From Mucilaginibacter_A sp050955045 (GTDB lineage Bacteria; Bacteroidota; Bacteroidia; Sphingobacteriales; Sphingobacteriaceae), in NCBI GenBank assembly GCA_050955045.1, contig JBPBQV010000002.1:289841-353840 (forward strand): a stretch of DNA of 64,000 bases, given 5' to 3'. Below, piece after piece: positions 41,683-51,053 of the stretch. A program made the position numbers and the translations under genes. Every line of letters begins with the position of its first letter. The first letter of the stretch is position 1. The notes under the pieces were generated by a model. That model was given only the letters and a program-made list of their open reading frames with translations, ran no database searches and was not told where the DNA came from.

Positions 41683-42279
41683 CTAAAATTGGTAATACGG
41701 CGAAATCATCAGATAAACTATAACACCTGTTACGGTAACATAAAACCAGATTGGCCAAGTCCAGCGTACAATTTTTTTATGCCTTGGAATTTGATCTCTC
41801 AAAGCAAAGTTGAAACTGAATAAAATCAATGGTAATACAATGGCAGCCAATATAATATGCGAAATTAAGATGATATAATACACATATCTTAAACTTCCCA
41901 CAGCTAATTTTTCCATAGCTGATACGGCATGATCTCCGTTCAAATCACCAAATTTAGTTTCGGGAGCGAGGTAATGAAAAACAATATAAAAAATCAGGAA
42001 AAGAGATGATAAAGCAAAAGCCGTGATGTTCATTCTTTTATGCATCACAATATTTTTTTGTTTGATAAAATAGAGTGATAAAAGAAGTAGTATGCTGCAA
42101 GTTCCGTTGATGTAAGCGTTTATTAAGGGTAATTTGTAAGTGAATGACGGCAGAACTTCAGGAACAGGAAGCACCTTCATAATTAAAATTACAACTACTA
42201 CAAACACGAATATGGAAATACCAATTATTAAACGGAAAATTAGTTTATCCTGTACTAAGATATTTTTTTGTTCCATCAA
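41683..42279 (-). CDS. DUF420 membrane protein, oxidase assembly factor (CtaM-like)
   Basis: A 198-residue protein with five hydrophobic segments. The polar motifs INAYINGTCSILLLLS and KNIVMHKRMNITAFALS, together with the LRYVYYIILISHIILAAIVLP region with a conserved His, fit DUF420. In Bacillus, its homologue CtaM helps mature heme-copper oxidases. It overlaps the SCO gene by four bases. The conserved Asp/Glu and His residues in the middle of the helices suggest heme or metal contact. Confidence 0.8.
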   Translation of the reverse strand: MMEQKNILVQDKLIFRLIIGISIFVFVVVVILIMKVLPVPEVLPSFTYKLPLINAYINGTCSILLLLSLYFIKQKNIVMHKRMNITAFALSSLFLIFYIVFHYLAPETKFGDLNGDHAVSAMEKLAVGSLRYVYYIILISHIILAAIVLPLILFSFNFALRDQIPRHKKIVRWTWPIWFYVTVTGVIVYLMISPYYQF

Positions 42280-42983
42280 TATAAATTACTTTTTACTTTG
42301 CGTAGCTCTTCCGAAATCAGCACTTTAATTTCATCATTTAACTTAGACATTTCGTTGGCAGAAGTTCCATTGTAATAACCTCTAATCCTTTTTTCCTGAT
42401 CAATTAAAACCAGCTTCTCACTGTACACAAAATTTTCCGGATTTTTATTTCCACTGATAGCTGTTACTAAAAATCCATTTCGGCTTAAAGAATAAATGGT
42501 TGTGGTATCACCAGTTAAAAACTTCCATTGATTTTCATTCGCTTTTAATGATTGTGCGTAGTTTTTTAATGCTTTGACGTTATCATTTTCTGGATCAACT
42601 GTAATTGAAACAAACCGTAACATATTGTTTCTTTGGTAAACGTTTGCCAGTTTTGCTATGTTGCTGTTAATTTCTTTACACAAAGTTGGACAAGCGGTAA
42701 AAAAGAAATTAAATAAGACTATTTTTCCTTGAAAATCTTTTTTGGTGATTAATTTATTTTCCTGGTCATACAATTTAAAATCCGGAATCTGATGATAAAT
42801 AGTATCATAAATTATTTTCCCTCTTACTTTATGAAATGTTTGAGCGACTTGTTTCGGACCATAAATTGGTAATGGCTTATATCTGTTTTTACCTTTTGCC
42901 TGGAGCAAATAATACAAAAATCCTGGTACTATTAGAATAAGTACCAGGATTACAAAACGTTTAACTGATTTTACACTGAACAT
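42276..42983 (-). CDS. SCO1/SenC copper chaperone
   Basis: A 235-residue thioredoxin-fold protein with a membrane anchor (about 10-26). The copper motif is FFFTACPTLCKEINS (CxxxC). Later SITVDPENDNVKALKNYAQ and WKFLTGDTTTIYSLSRNGFLV follow. The downstream His expected in Sco proteins appears as YSEKLVLIDQEKRIRGYYNG with no obvious His, so the metal site may use other ligands. It supplies copper to the CuA centre of the neighbouring oxidase. It overlaps both neighbours slightly, so it is part of the operon. Confidence 0.88.
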   Translation of the reverse strand: MFSVKSVKRFVILVLILIVPGFLYYLLQAKGKNRYKPLPIYGPKQVAQTFHKVRGKIIYDTIYHQIPDFKLYDQENKLITKKDFQGKIVLFNFFFTACPTLCKEINSNIAKLANVYQRNNMLRFVSITVDPENDNVKALKNYAQSLKANENQWKFLTGDTTTIYSLSRNGFLVTAISGNKNPENFVYSEKLVLIDQEKRIRGYYNGTSANEMSKLNDEIKVLISEELRKVKSNLY

Positions 42984-43324
42984 TAAGGTCTGGCAAATAA
43001 CCAGTAGTTGCTTTCATTTGTTAACACAAGGATTAAACCAATAATAAATAATGTTGGCACCAAAATAGAATAAACCATTCCAATCTTCTCAAACTTTAAG
43101 TGCATAAAATAAGCAACAATATAAAATGCTTTAGCTAGAGTGAGGATAATATAAACCGGAACTGCTATTCCTTGGCTGATAATATGATGGGGAACAAAGT
43201 ATAGCGCAATTATAAATTCGATAGTTGTTATGCCAAGCAGTACAAAAAATACTTGCCAAATTTTACCTTTCGATAATGACTCATGATTTTCATCATGCTG
43301 AACATTTGAAGATTCTGTACTCAT
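42983..43324 (-). CDS. Cytochrome c oxidase subunit IV (prokaryotic, CoxD type)
   Basis: A 113-residue membrane protein. Three hydrophobic segments (about 27-46, 54-77, 82-103) carry the pattern ITTIEFIIALYFVPHH and FYIVAYFMHLKFEKIGM, with the conserved AYFMHLKFE motif of COX4-pro. It stabilises the catalytic core. It shares one base with the SCO gene and follows coxC by 18 bases. The N-terminal tail is acidic and His-containing. Confidence 0.88.
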   Translation of the reverse strand: MSTESSNVQHDENHESLSKGKIWQVFFVLLGITTIEFIIALYFVPHHIISQGIAVPVYIILTLAKAFYIVAYFMHLKFEKIGMVYSILVPTLFIIGLILVLTNESNYWLFARP

Positions 43325-43342
43325 AATATTTTTAGATTTAAA

Positions 43343-44029
43343 TTATACCAGATAGAAAAACGTGAATACAAAAACCCATACTAAATCTACAAAGTGCCAG
43401 TATAAACCTACTTTTTCTACCATCAAATAACTGCCACGTTTTTCGTATGTTCCTTTGATCACATTAAGTAAGATTACGAAGTTAATAACTACGCCACTTA
43501 ATACATGGAATCCATGAAATCCAGTTATCGTAAAAAATAAGTTTGTAAAATTAGTTCCGGTATCTAAACCTTTTGCACTTTTAAACGGATTGCTTCCCCA
43601 CCAAGCACCTTCTTCATGTAAATGTGTCCATTCTAAAGCTTGGCAACTTAGAAATATAATTCCACCGATTACAGTTAGAATCATCCAGTTAGTTACTTCT
43701 TTTTTAGAATTTCTGTGTCCTGCTTCTACTGCCAACACCATTGTAACAGAACTCATAATAAGAATAAAAGTCATCAAGCCTACAAAAACTAATGGCGCTC
43801 CATGTTCTTTTATAAAAGGGATAGATTGAAATACTTCGTCTGGCATTGGCCACGCCTTTGAGCTAAACCGTAAAGCACCATAAGCTATTAGTAAAGCTGA
43901 AAAAGTAAAAGCGTCTGAAAGCAGAAAGAACCACATCATTATTTTTCCATATTCAATAGAAAACGGAGAGCGGCCACCTGCCCAGGGTGTAGTTTTAATT
44001 CGGTCGATAGGTGCTACAGTTGTACTCAT
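43343..44029 (-). CDS. coxC: Cytochrome c oxidase subunit III
   Basis: A 228-residue protein with five membrane helices. KIMMWFFLLSDAFTFSALLI holds the entry helix. WTHLHEEGAWWG and FFTITGFHGFHVLSGVVINF carry the conserved His/Glu of subunit III. VGLYWHFVDLVWVFVFTFFYL is the family end. It is the second of two subunit III-like genes in a row, an arrangement common in caa3 oxidases of this phylum. It likely makes the larger partner of the split subunit III. Confidence 0.93.
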   Translation of the reverse strand: MSTTVAPIDRIKTTPWAGGRSPFSIEYGKIMMWFFLLSDAFTFSALLIAYGALRFSSKAWPMPDEVFQSIPFIKEHGAPLVFVGLMTFILIMSSVTMVLAVEAGHRNSKKEVTNWMILTVIGGIIFLSCQALEWTHLHEEGAWWGSNPFKSAKGLDTGTNFTNLFFTITGFHGFHVLSGVVINFVILLNVIKGTYEKRGSYLMVEKVGLYWHFVDLVWVFVFTFFYLV

Positions 44030-44048
44030 CTAAGTTGTATGTATAGAA

Positions 44049-44630
44049 TTATTGTTGATTCAAAAGTAAAAAAACATACAGATATATCCATAATATATCT
44101 ACAAAATGCCAAAAAATGGATGTCATTTCTAACCGAAAGATGGTTTTAACTTGAGGTGAGTTTTTATAACTTCCAATTAAGCTATTAATAACCATTATTA
44201 AGCCAATTAGAATATGAATTAAATGGACACCTGTAAATATATAAATAAAGGATTGTGACGCGTTAGGATTAACCAAGTAAACACCCATATTTACTAGTAT
44301 ACTCCACGCGTAAAATTGAAGAGCAAAAAATCCTACACCCAAAATTAGCGTTAGCCATAAAAATTGACGTTGCCTATTTAATTGTAATTGTTTAGCGGAG
44401 CGAAAAGCTAAATACATGCTTCCGCTGCTTAATATAATTACAATTGTACTGTAAATAAAAGCATGTGGCAGGTTAATTTTGATTCCCTTATCTGCAGAGC
44501 CTTGTGTATAAACAATAAAACCACTGGTAAAAGCAGCAAAAAGCATAAATGAGGTGATGATGAATAACCACATGTTAAACTTTTTGGGTTGAAGATTTAA
44601 CTTCTCTTTATCAATTATAGATTGATTCAT
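44049..44630 (-). CDS. Second cytochrome c oxidase subunit III-like protein
   Basis: About 193 residues from MNQSIIDKEKLNL (44630), directly after the ctaB stop; a start at 44654 would overlap ctaB. Five membrane helices. FNMWLFIITSFMLFAAFTSGF and ILSSGSMYLAFRSAKQLQ begin it. FIYIFTGVHLIHILIGLIMVI and EMTSIFWHFVDILWIYLYVFL end it, both subunit III signatures. It is paired with the next gene. Different length and few shared sequence blocks suggest specialised roles, not a recent duplicate. Confidence 0.9.
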   Translation of the reverse strand: MNQSIIDKEKLNLQPKKFNMWLFIITSFMLFAAFTSGFIVYTQGSADKGIKINLPHAFIYSTIVIILSSGSMYLAFRSAKQLQLNRQRQFLWLTLILGVGFFALQFYAWSILVNMGVYLVNPNASQSFIYIFTGVHLIHILIGLIMVINSLIGSYKNSPQVKTIFRLEMTSIFWHFVDILWIYLYVFLLLNQQ

Positions 44631-44634
44631 TCTT

Positions 44635-45492
44635 TTATTTTCCAACAAAATCAAATAATAATGCTAATTGGACAACGGGCAGATAGGCAAATGAACTGTA
44701 CATTAGTTTTTGAGCTGAACTGATATCCTGCTTTAGTAACAAGTTAAAAGCAAAGTATAAAAAAGCAAAACTGCCCAATAGTGATATAGCACCAATATAC
44801 AAACCCCCAAAGCCAAAATATGTTGGTAATAAACTAACTGGTATTAATATTAAAGTAAACAAAAATGTGATAGCAGCACTAGTTGAATCACGCTTGCCAG
44901 TTGGTAATAAACGGAAACCAGCAAGCTTGTAATCATCATCTAGAACCCAAGCAATAGCCCAAAAATGCGGAAACTGCCATACAAACTGTATTCCAAACAA
45001 AATCAAAGCTATATAATCTATTTTTGGATGAGCTGCTACATATCCAATCAATGGCGGCAAAGCTCCTGGAATTGCACCGATAAAAACAGCAATCGGTGAT
45101 TTTCTTTTTGCTGGTGTATAAATAAAAGCATATAAAAATATGGAAAAAACAGATAAATAACCTGTTGTTAAATTGAGACTTCCTAGAACATAAGTACCTG
45201 CGATCCCCATGAAAAGACTAAGAACTAAAGCTTGCCCATTAGTCATTTTACCTGATGGCAAAGGCCGATCAGCGGTTCTGCGCATTAACTTATCCAGGTC
45301 TTTTTCTATAATCTCGTTAAATCCGTTTGCTGCTGCTGTTACTAAAAATCCCCCTAAAATTAATAGTGCCCAGTTTTTCCAAATAATTTCTCCGTTTACT
45401 TTACTACCAATTAAAAATGAGATAGAAGCTGAAAAAACTACCAGAAAAGTTAAACGGAATTTAATCAATTTAGAAAAATCACTCCACACCAT
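44635..45492 (-). CDS. ctaB: Protoheme IX farnesyltransferase (heme O synthase)
   Basis: A 285-residue UbiA-family enzyme. The first Asp motif is AANGFNEIIEKDLDKLMRRT followed by DRPLPSGKM, the farnesyl diphosphate site. The second is WVLDDDYKLAGFRLLP. It has about nine membrane helices. It adds the farnesyl tail to heme B to make heme O for the oxidase. It overlaps ctaA by 14 bases, so expression is coupled. This enzyme keeps both Asp motifs, in contrast to the UbiA-like gene at 30872. Confidence 0.95.
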   Translation of the reverse strand: MVWSDFSKLIKFRLTFLVVFSASISFLIGSKVNGEIIWKNWALLILGGFLVTAAANGFNEIIEKDLDKLMRRTADRPLPSGKMTNGQALVLSLFMGIAGTYVLGSLNLTTGYLSVFSIFLYAFIYTPAKRKSPIAVFIGAIPGALPPLIGYVAAHPKIDYIALILFGIQFVWQFPHFWAIAWVLDDDYKLAGFRLLPTGKRDSTSAAITFLFTLILIPVSLLPTYFGFGGLYIGAISLLGSFAFLYFAFNLLLKQDISSAQKLMYSSFAYLPVVQLALLFDFVGK

Positions 45493-46558
45493 ACTTCGCC
45501 CCCAACGTTTCTGCTGATTTAAAAAGATTCAGCAATAAATAAAACTGTGTACCGAATAGTAAACTTGCTAATAAAATATGTGCTACTTGCGCTATTGGCG
45601 GTAAACCTAAATACGATAATGCTACACCTGCAAATATTTGCAGCATAATAATAATAAAACTGGTGCTCATCAACTGCTGCTGAATGGAACTTTTAACAAA
45701 ATTTTTCCTGATTATTAAATACAGCAGAATATTGATTACGATAACTATTAAAGCAATATTCTTATGGTTGATTAAAATTTTACCTGCGCCTTCAATCCAT
45801 TCTTGTCTAAAATCACCTTTTAATCTCGCAGCATATTCATCAATTTTTTCTCTTACTTCTGTCCCAATTGTAATTTGTACAATGTCTAGTAGTAAAGCTA
45901 AGCAAGTTGCTATCAATATAAAGGGTTTAACTTTAACCTTTTTATCCGACTGAATTAATCTAGCTTTATGCAAAGTGTAAATACTTATTGCTAATATACC
46001 TAATGCAATAAGCATGTGTACTGTCACTATCCAAGGAACCAAATTGGTTGATACTACAATTGATCCTATCCAAGCTTGAAATCCAACTAAAAATAAATTA
46101 AATATACTCAAAAGAAAAATAGCAATGCTACTTTTATAATAGTAAAAAGAGTATAAAGTTGTTATCAACAAAAAAAATCCTGTAATGGCACCTATTAACC
46201 TATTGATGTATTCGGTCCAGGTTTTTAATGGATTGAACACTTCTTGCTGATACGTATTTTGTGAAGTAGTGGATTTTATTTTTGAAGCCAGGGAAGTATA
46301 TCCAAATGCATCAAGCACCTTTACCAAACGTAGGTTTTTTTTAAGCTGATGTTCGGCATATTGTGTACGGTAATCTTTGGATAACTGTGCTTCTTTTACA
46401 GGAGGAATATATTTTCCGAAGCATTTTGGCCAGTCCGGACAACCCATTCCTGAACCTGTACCTCGTACAACTCCTCCTGCTAAAATCAATACAAACAATG
46501 ATATTACAGATAGTAAGTTGAATAACTGAAATTTTTTTTCTGACTTTGAATACTTCAA
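45479..46558 (-). CDS. ctaA: Heme A synthase
   Basis: A 359-residue membrane enzyme of about eight helices. ILAGGVVRGTGSGMGCPDWPKCFG at the start, with Glu/His residues in YRTQYAEHQLKK and WTEYINRLIGAITGF, matches CtaA. VTVHMLIALGILA and INHKNIALIVIVINILLYL carry heme-ligand His, and IAQVAHILLASLLFGTQFYL is in the C-terminal part. It oxidises the methyl group of heme O to formyl. A terminator-like hairpin lies between coxA and this gene, so the cluster probably splits here. Confidence 0.95.
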   Translation of the reverse strand: MKYSKSEKKFQLFNLLSVISLFVLILAGGVVRGTGSGMGCPDWPKCFGKYIPPVKEAQLSKDYRTQYAEHQLKKNLRLVKVLDAFGYTSLASKIKSTTSQNTYQQEVFNPLKTWTEYINRLIGAITGFFLLITTLYSFYYYKSSIAIFLLSIFNLFLVGFQAWIGSIVVSTNLVPWIVTVHMLIALGILAISIYTLHKARLIQSDKKVKVKPFILIATCLALLLDIVQITIGTEVREKIDEYAARLKGDFRQEWIEGAGKILINHKNIALIVIVINILLYLIIRKNFVKSSIQQQLMSTSFIIIMLQIFAGVALSYLGLPPIAQVAHILLASLLFGTQFYLLLNLFKSAETLGAKYGVE

Positions 46559-46567
46559 ATTAATATT

Positions 46568-46611
46568 AAAAAAGGGTATTTAAGAAGGATATAAATCCTG
46601 CGTAAATACCC
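46568..46611 (-). terminator. Strong terminator after coxA, before ctaA
   Basis: On the minus strand GGGTATTTA (46603-46611) pairs perfectly with TAAATACCC (46574-46582). An inner AGGAT/ATCCT stem (46586-46590, 46595-46599) has an ATAA loop. A run of T follows (plus-strand A-run 46568-46573). This is a full rho-independent terminator in the 81-base gap, so act-coxB-coxA and the ctaA-onward genes are probably separate or semi-separate units. Confidence 0.85.
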
Positions 46612-46639
46612 CAATCGAAATTATTATACTATGGAACTG

Positions 46640-48529
46640 TTACTTTACTTCTTGAGAATTTTGTTTAAGCCATTCTGACTGTAAATTTTCTACATCTGGG
46701 TCATCTTCAAAATCATGAGGTAAATTTGAAGTCATAGTTTGTGAAAAAGGTACAGTTTGTGGAATGAAATCCTGATCGTGACCGGGTTTACTATAATCAT
46801 AAGACCAGCGATATACTGTTGGAATTTCTCCTGGCCAATTACCATGAATACGATCAATAGGTGTTGTCCATTCTAAAGTATTTGCATTCCATGGATTTTG
46901 CGTTGATTTCTTACCGTAAAATATAGAGTAAAAGAAGTTAAATAAGAAAGCAACTTGTGCTAAAGCTGACATAATAGCAGCCCAGGTAATAAACGTATTT
47001 ACAGAAAGCCATTGTTTCATTGATTCAAATTCTGTAAAAGCATAATATCTACGAGGTACTCCATCTAATCCCATAAAGTGCATTGGAAAGAAAACTAAAT
47101 AAGCACCAATAAAAGTTAACCAAAAGTGCAAGTAGCCTAACTTATCGTCCATTAATCTGCCAAACATTTTTGGAAACCAATGATAAACACCAGCAAGCAT
47201 TCCAAAAATTGCCGCAGAACCCATTACTAAGTGAAAGTGAGCAACAACAAAATAAGTATCGTGTAAATTGATATCTAAAGCAGCATTACCCAAAAATATT
47301 CCTGTTAATCCACCCGAGATAAAAAAAGAAACTAAACCAATAGCAAACATCATTGCAGGAGTAAACCTAATATTACCTCGCCACAAAGTTGCTAACCAAT
47401 TAAAAGTCTTTACCGCAGAAGGAACTGCAATAATTAATGTTGTGATCATAAATACACCACCAATAAACGGATTCATACCGGTTACAAACATGTGGTGCCC
47501 CCAGACAATAAACGATAAAACTGTAATACCGATTAAAGAATAAACCATTGCATGATATCCAAATATCGGTTTACGTGAATTTACAGCCATCACTTCTGAT
47601 GCAATTCCCATTGCAGGCATGATAACAATGTAAACTTCTGGATGGCCTAAAAACCAAAATAAATGTTCGAACAAAATAGGACTTCCACCTTCATTAGGCA
47701 ATACTGCACCATTCAAAACAATATCAGACAAATAGAAGCTGGTTCCCATACCTCTGTCAAATATTAATAATACTACTCCTGCTACTAACACTGGAAAAGA
47801 TAAAACACCTAAAATAGCTGTTAAAAAAAATGCCCAAATTGTCAAAGGCATTTTCCACAAATCCATTCCTTTTGTACGCATATTTAGTACCGTACTAATA
47901 TAATTTATACCGCCCATTAATTGTGAAGCCACAAATAATACCATACTTGCAAGCCATAAAGTCATGCCCATTTCCGAACCAGGCATTGCCTTCGGCAAAG
48001 CAGATAAAGGTGGATAAATAGTCCAACCACCTCCCGCAGGGCCTTTTTGTACAAAAAATGAACTTAACATAATTACACATGCAGTAAAGAAAAACCAATA
48101 TGATAACATGTTAAGAAAAGGAGAAGCCATATCTCTTGCACCTAACTGGAGTGGAATCAGTAAGTTACTGAAGGTACCACTTAGACCAGCAGTTAATACA
48201 AAAAATACCATTATTGTACCATGTATAGTGACTAGTGAAAGGTAGAAGTTAGGATCAATTCGTCCTTCGGGAGCAAAACGTCCTAACAGGGTCTCTAAAA
48301 AAGGAAAAGCTGTATTAGGATAAGCTAACTGAATACGAAATAATACAGATAATATCATGGCTATAACACCCATAATGATACCAGTAATCAGGAACTGTTT
48401 AGCAATCATTTTATGATCCTGACTAAATACATATTTTGTCAAGAATGTTTCTTTATGATGCTCGCCATGTTCGTGATTATCATGACTAGAAATTGTTGAT
48501 GGATTATTAACTATTAATGCTGTTGCCAT
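46640..48529 (-). CDS. coxA: Cytochrome c oxidase subunit I
   Basis: A 629-residue heme-copper oxidase core with twelve or more membrane helices. The low-spin heme His is in LVTIHGTIMVFFVL. The CuB His-Tyr pair is in WFLGHPEVYIVIMPAMG, the CuB His pair in VWGHHMFVTGMNPF, and the heme a/a3 His pair in HDTYFVVAHFHLVMGSA. It reduces oxygen to water and pumps protons. The long His-rich N-terminus (SHDNHEHGEHHKE) and C-terminal tail are phylum features. It follows coxB by 9 bases. Confidence 0.98.
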   Translation of the reverse strand: MATALIVNNPSTISSHDNHEHGEHHKETFLTKYVFSQDHKMIAKQFLITGIIMGVIAMILSVLFRIQLAYPNTAFPFLETLLGRFAPEGRIDPNFYLSLVTIHGTIMVFFVLTAGLSGTFSNLLIPLQLGARDMASPFLNMLSYWFFFTACVIMLSSFFVQKGPAGGGWTIYPPLSALPKAMPGSEMGMTLWLASMVLFVASQLMGGINYISTVLNMRTKGMDLWKMPLTIWAFFLTAILGVLSFPVLVAGVVLLIFDRGMGTSFYLSDIVLNGAVLPNEGGSPILFEHLFWFLGHPEVYIVIMPAMGIASEVMAVNSRKPIFGYHAMVYSLIGITVLSFIVWGHHMFVTGMNPFIGGVFMITTLIIAVPSAVKTFNWLATLWRGNIRFTPAMMFAIGLVSFFISGGLTGIFLGNAALDINLHDTYFVVAHFHLVMGSAAIFGMLAGVYHWFPKMFGRLMDDKLGYLHFWLTFIGAYLVFFPMHFMGLDGVPRRYYAFTEFESMKQWLSVNTFITWAAIMSALAQVAFLFNFFYSIFYGKKSTQNPWNANTLEWTTPIDRIHGNWPGEIPTVYRWSYDYSKPGHDQDFIPQTVPFSQTMTSNLPHDFEDDPDVENLQSEWLKQNSQEVK

Positions 48530-48538
48530 AACTTCTTC

Positions 48539-49744
48539 TTATAATTTATTAAAAGCTAATTTGTTTTTTGTAACAGAATCAACTGGCAATGCTGCCATTT
48601 TTAATTCCTTTCTTAGCTGATCATTTAAATATGGTTTTTGCTTCGATAACCAATCTTGATATTCTGCTTGTTTTACTACTCTAAAAACCTTTTGCATGTT
48701 AAAGTGATTACCACCACAAATTTTATTACAATACAACTTGTATTCAAAAGTTGGGTCATCCATTTTGGTACGCATATCATTTGTTGTAATTGTGGGTACA
48801 AACTGAAAAAATGTTGGTAATCCAGGTACTGCATTTATTTGTACCCGAAACCACGGTAAATAAAAACTATGTATTACATCTTGTGCAATCAGATTAACGC
48901 GAACGGGTTTATTTACTGGAACCACAATTTCATCAGCACCTAAGTCATCATAGCTGTTTCTATCTTTATAGTCAACTCCTACTTTATTACTTGAAGAAAC
49001 CAGCTTATAATTTTTTAAACCTAATTTTCCATCTTTTCCAGGATATCGAACTTCCCAAGCAAATTGGTGTGCAGTTACATCCACATTTAAAGCTGATTTT
49101 TGTTCATTAACAGGAACATCCATTATATTCTTCCAAGTTAACGAGCCGAAAACCACTAATATAGTTAATACTACGGCTGGGATAATAGTCCATAATTTTT
49201 CTATAGTATTATTGTGTGGAAGAAAATATGCTTTTCTTAACTGTGTTCCTCTATATATATATGCAAAACTAAATAGCAAAATCTGTGTACCTACAAAAAC
49301 GATAGTAGTTATGATCAAAGTAATATTAAACATCTCGTCTATTACTGCACCATGTTTTGACGCAGCATCAGGCAAAATCATACTACCATGTACAGTATAT
49401 TCCCAATAGGCACCATAAAGTCCGATAAGCAGAAAAACTCCAAAACAAATGGCCATAATCTTATTCCAATCCATGCCTTTTTTACTTTGCATTTGTAGTG
49501 TAAGATCATAAATCTTAAGTATTCGACCAATCACTGCAATAACAATGCAAATAAGTAAAAAAATCAATGCATAATAGGATATACCTAACCATAATCCATC
49601 ATTAGATATAGAACCATCTATAGTAGGAGCGTTAACACTTGCTGGAGTATTAGTTTGAGCAAAGGTATTGTTTGTTATAAATAGCAATAATAATCCTATA
49701 CAACTAAATAATATTTTTGAGTAAATTAATTTTCTAACTTTCAT
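48539..49744 (-). CDS. coxB: Cytochrome c oxidase subunit II (CuA subunit)
   Basis: A 401-residue protein with a signal peptide (ending NTFAQ) and three membrane helices (about 50-75, 95-118, 135-160) before the helix preceding the CuA domain. The CuA site is complete: VIHSFYLPWFRVQINAVPG for the His, and YCNKICGGNHFNM for the Cys-Cys-His-Met cluster. No fused cytochrome c domain follows, so electrons come via ActE or ActA or a soluble cytochrome. Spaced 9 bases before coxA and 43 after actF. Confidence 0.96.
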   Translation of the reverse strand: MKVRKLIYSKILFSCIGLLLLFITNNTFAQTNTPASVNAPTIDGSISNDGLWLGISYYALIFLLICIVIAVIGRILKIYDLTLQMQSKKGMDWNKIMAICFGVFLLIGLYGAYWEYTVHGSMILPDAASKHGAVIDEMFNITLIITTIVFVGTQILLFSFAYIYRGTQLRKAYFLPHNNTIEKLWTIIPAVVLTILVVFGSLTWKNIMDVPVNEQKSALNVDVTAHQFAWEVRYPGKDGKLGLKNYKLVSSSNKVGVDYKDRNSYDDLGADEIVVPVNKPVRVNLIAQDVIHSFYLPWFRVQINAVPGLPTFFQFVPTITTNDMRTKMDDPTFEYKLYCNKICGGNHFNMQKVFRVVKQAEYQDWLSKQKPYLNDQLRKELKMAALPVDSVTKNKLAFNKL

Positions 49745-49787
49745 TTTAATATTTTATAGCAAGCTAAATTTTTCAACTGCATTACTT

Positions 49788-51041
49788 TTATATGTGATGA
49801 TTTAAACTCTCTTCTAAGAAAGGGTGTTTTTTAGGAATGAGCGAAGTTTTACTTAAAGCATTTAACATCATAAAAGTGAATAAACCAACATAACCTAATG
49901 CTATACCAATTTCTTCAACACCAAATCCTCTTCCTCCCGGTCCCACAGTGCCTGGCATTATCATCATATAGTAATCTAACCAATGGCCACACAAAACAAC
50001 AATACATACATACTTTAGAACTGTAGCCGTTCTTTTTGCATCACGAGACATAAGTAATAATACAGGTGTACAAAAATTTAAAACAATATTTAACCAAAAC
50101 CAAGGTTTAAATTCTGGTTCCCAGCGTTTATAATAATAAATAGTCTCTTCTGGCAAATTTGCATAATATGTAAGCAAAAACTGAGAAAACCACAAATAGG
50201 TCCAAAATATAGAAAAAGCAAACACTAATTTACCTAAATCATGTAAGTGGTTATCTGTAACCCAAGCCATGTAACCGTTTTGTCGTAAAATAATTATAAT
50301 TAAAGCCATAGTAGCTAACCCGCTAACCCATAATGCTGCTAAATTATACCAACCAAACAATGTAGAGTAATAATGTGCTTCTAATGACATTATTGTATCG
50401 AAAGCAAATATGGGCGTAGTAAAACCAAATACAATTAAAAAAATAGCTGAAATTTTAAAGCTTTTATTATAGTTAGACATACCTCCTATCCTGTCTTCAG
50501 CATTAGAATATTTAACCAACATAGCACCAAATATGCAATACAATCCCAAAAACACTACCAACCTTATAATGAAGAATGGTTTATTTAAAAAAACAGATTT
50601 ACCTGCTATCAAGGAGTCATAATTTTCACTACCTTTTAAATTTAATCCTGGTGTTGCCCAATGCCCATATAAATATGGTTCAATTACTTTTTTACCTTCT
50701 TCTACAACAGTATGGTTGGTAAATAAACCTAAAGTTACAACAGCAATCAGGATGATTGCAGCAATGGGTAGAACCTTTGCGAAAGCTTGTGGAATGCGGA
50801 TAATAGAAGCAGACCATCCTGCTTGAGCTACATATTGGATAGCGCAAAAGAATATACCCTGCATACAAACACAAGCAAAGTAATAACTCATTAGCAACAA
50901 ATTTGCAAATGTACGTTCACCGTGACCAGTAATAAAACCAAATGCTACAGCCAATAAACCAATTGCAATAGCTATAAAACTATAAGTTTTAGCTTTACCT
51001 GAAAATTCGAATTGTTGATCGTAATTAATAGCTTTCATCAA
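49788..51041 (-). CDS. actF: Alternative complex III membrane subunit ActF
   Basis: A 417-residue polytopic membrane protein (about ten helices) of the ActC/ActF group. ITGHGERTFANLLLMSYYFA is the typical entry. IFWTYLWFSQFLLTYYANLPEET and DYYMMIMPGTVGPGGRGFG are quinol-site or structural segments in the family. It anchors the complex and helps bind menaquinol. It follows actE by 12 bases and precedes coxB. Confidence 0.9.
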   Translation of the reverse strand: MMKAINYDQQFEFSGKAKTYSFIAIAIGLLAVAFGFITGHGERTFANLLLMSYYFACVCMQGIFFCAIQYVAQAGWSASIIRIPQAFAKVLPIAAIILIAVVTLGLFTNHTVVEEGKKVIEPYLYGHWATPGLNLKGSENYDSLIAGKSVFLNKPFFIIRLVVFLGLYCIFGAMLVKYSNAEDRIGGMSNYNKSFKISAIFLIVFGFTTPIFAFDTIMSLEAHYYSTLFGWYNLAALWVSGLATMALIIIILRQNGYMAWVTDNHLHDLGKLVFAFSIFWTYLWFSQFLLTYYANLPEETIYYYKRWEPEFKPWFWLNIVLNFCTPVLLLMSRDAKRTATVLKYVCIVVLCGHWLDYYMMIMPGTVGPGGRGFGVEEIGIALGYVGLFTFMMLNALSKTSLIPKKHPFLEESLNHHI

Positions 51042-51053
51042 TTTTAGTAGAAA

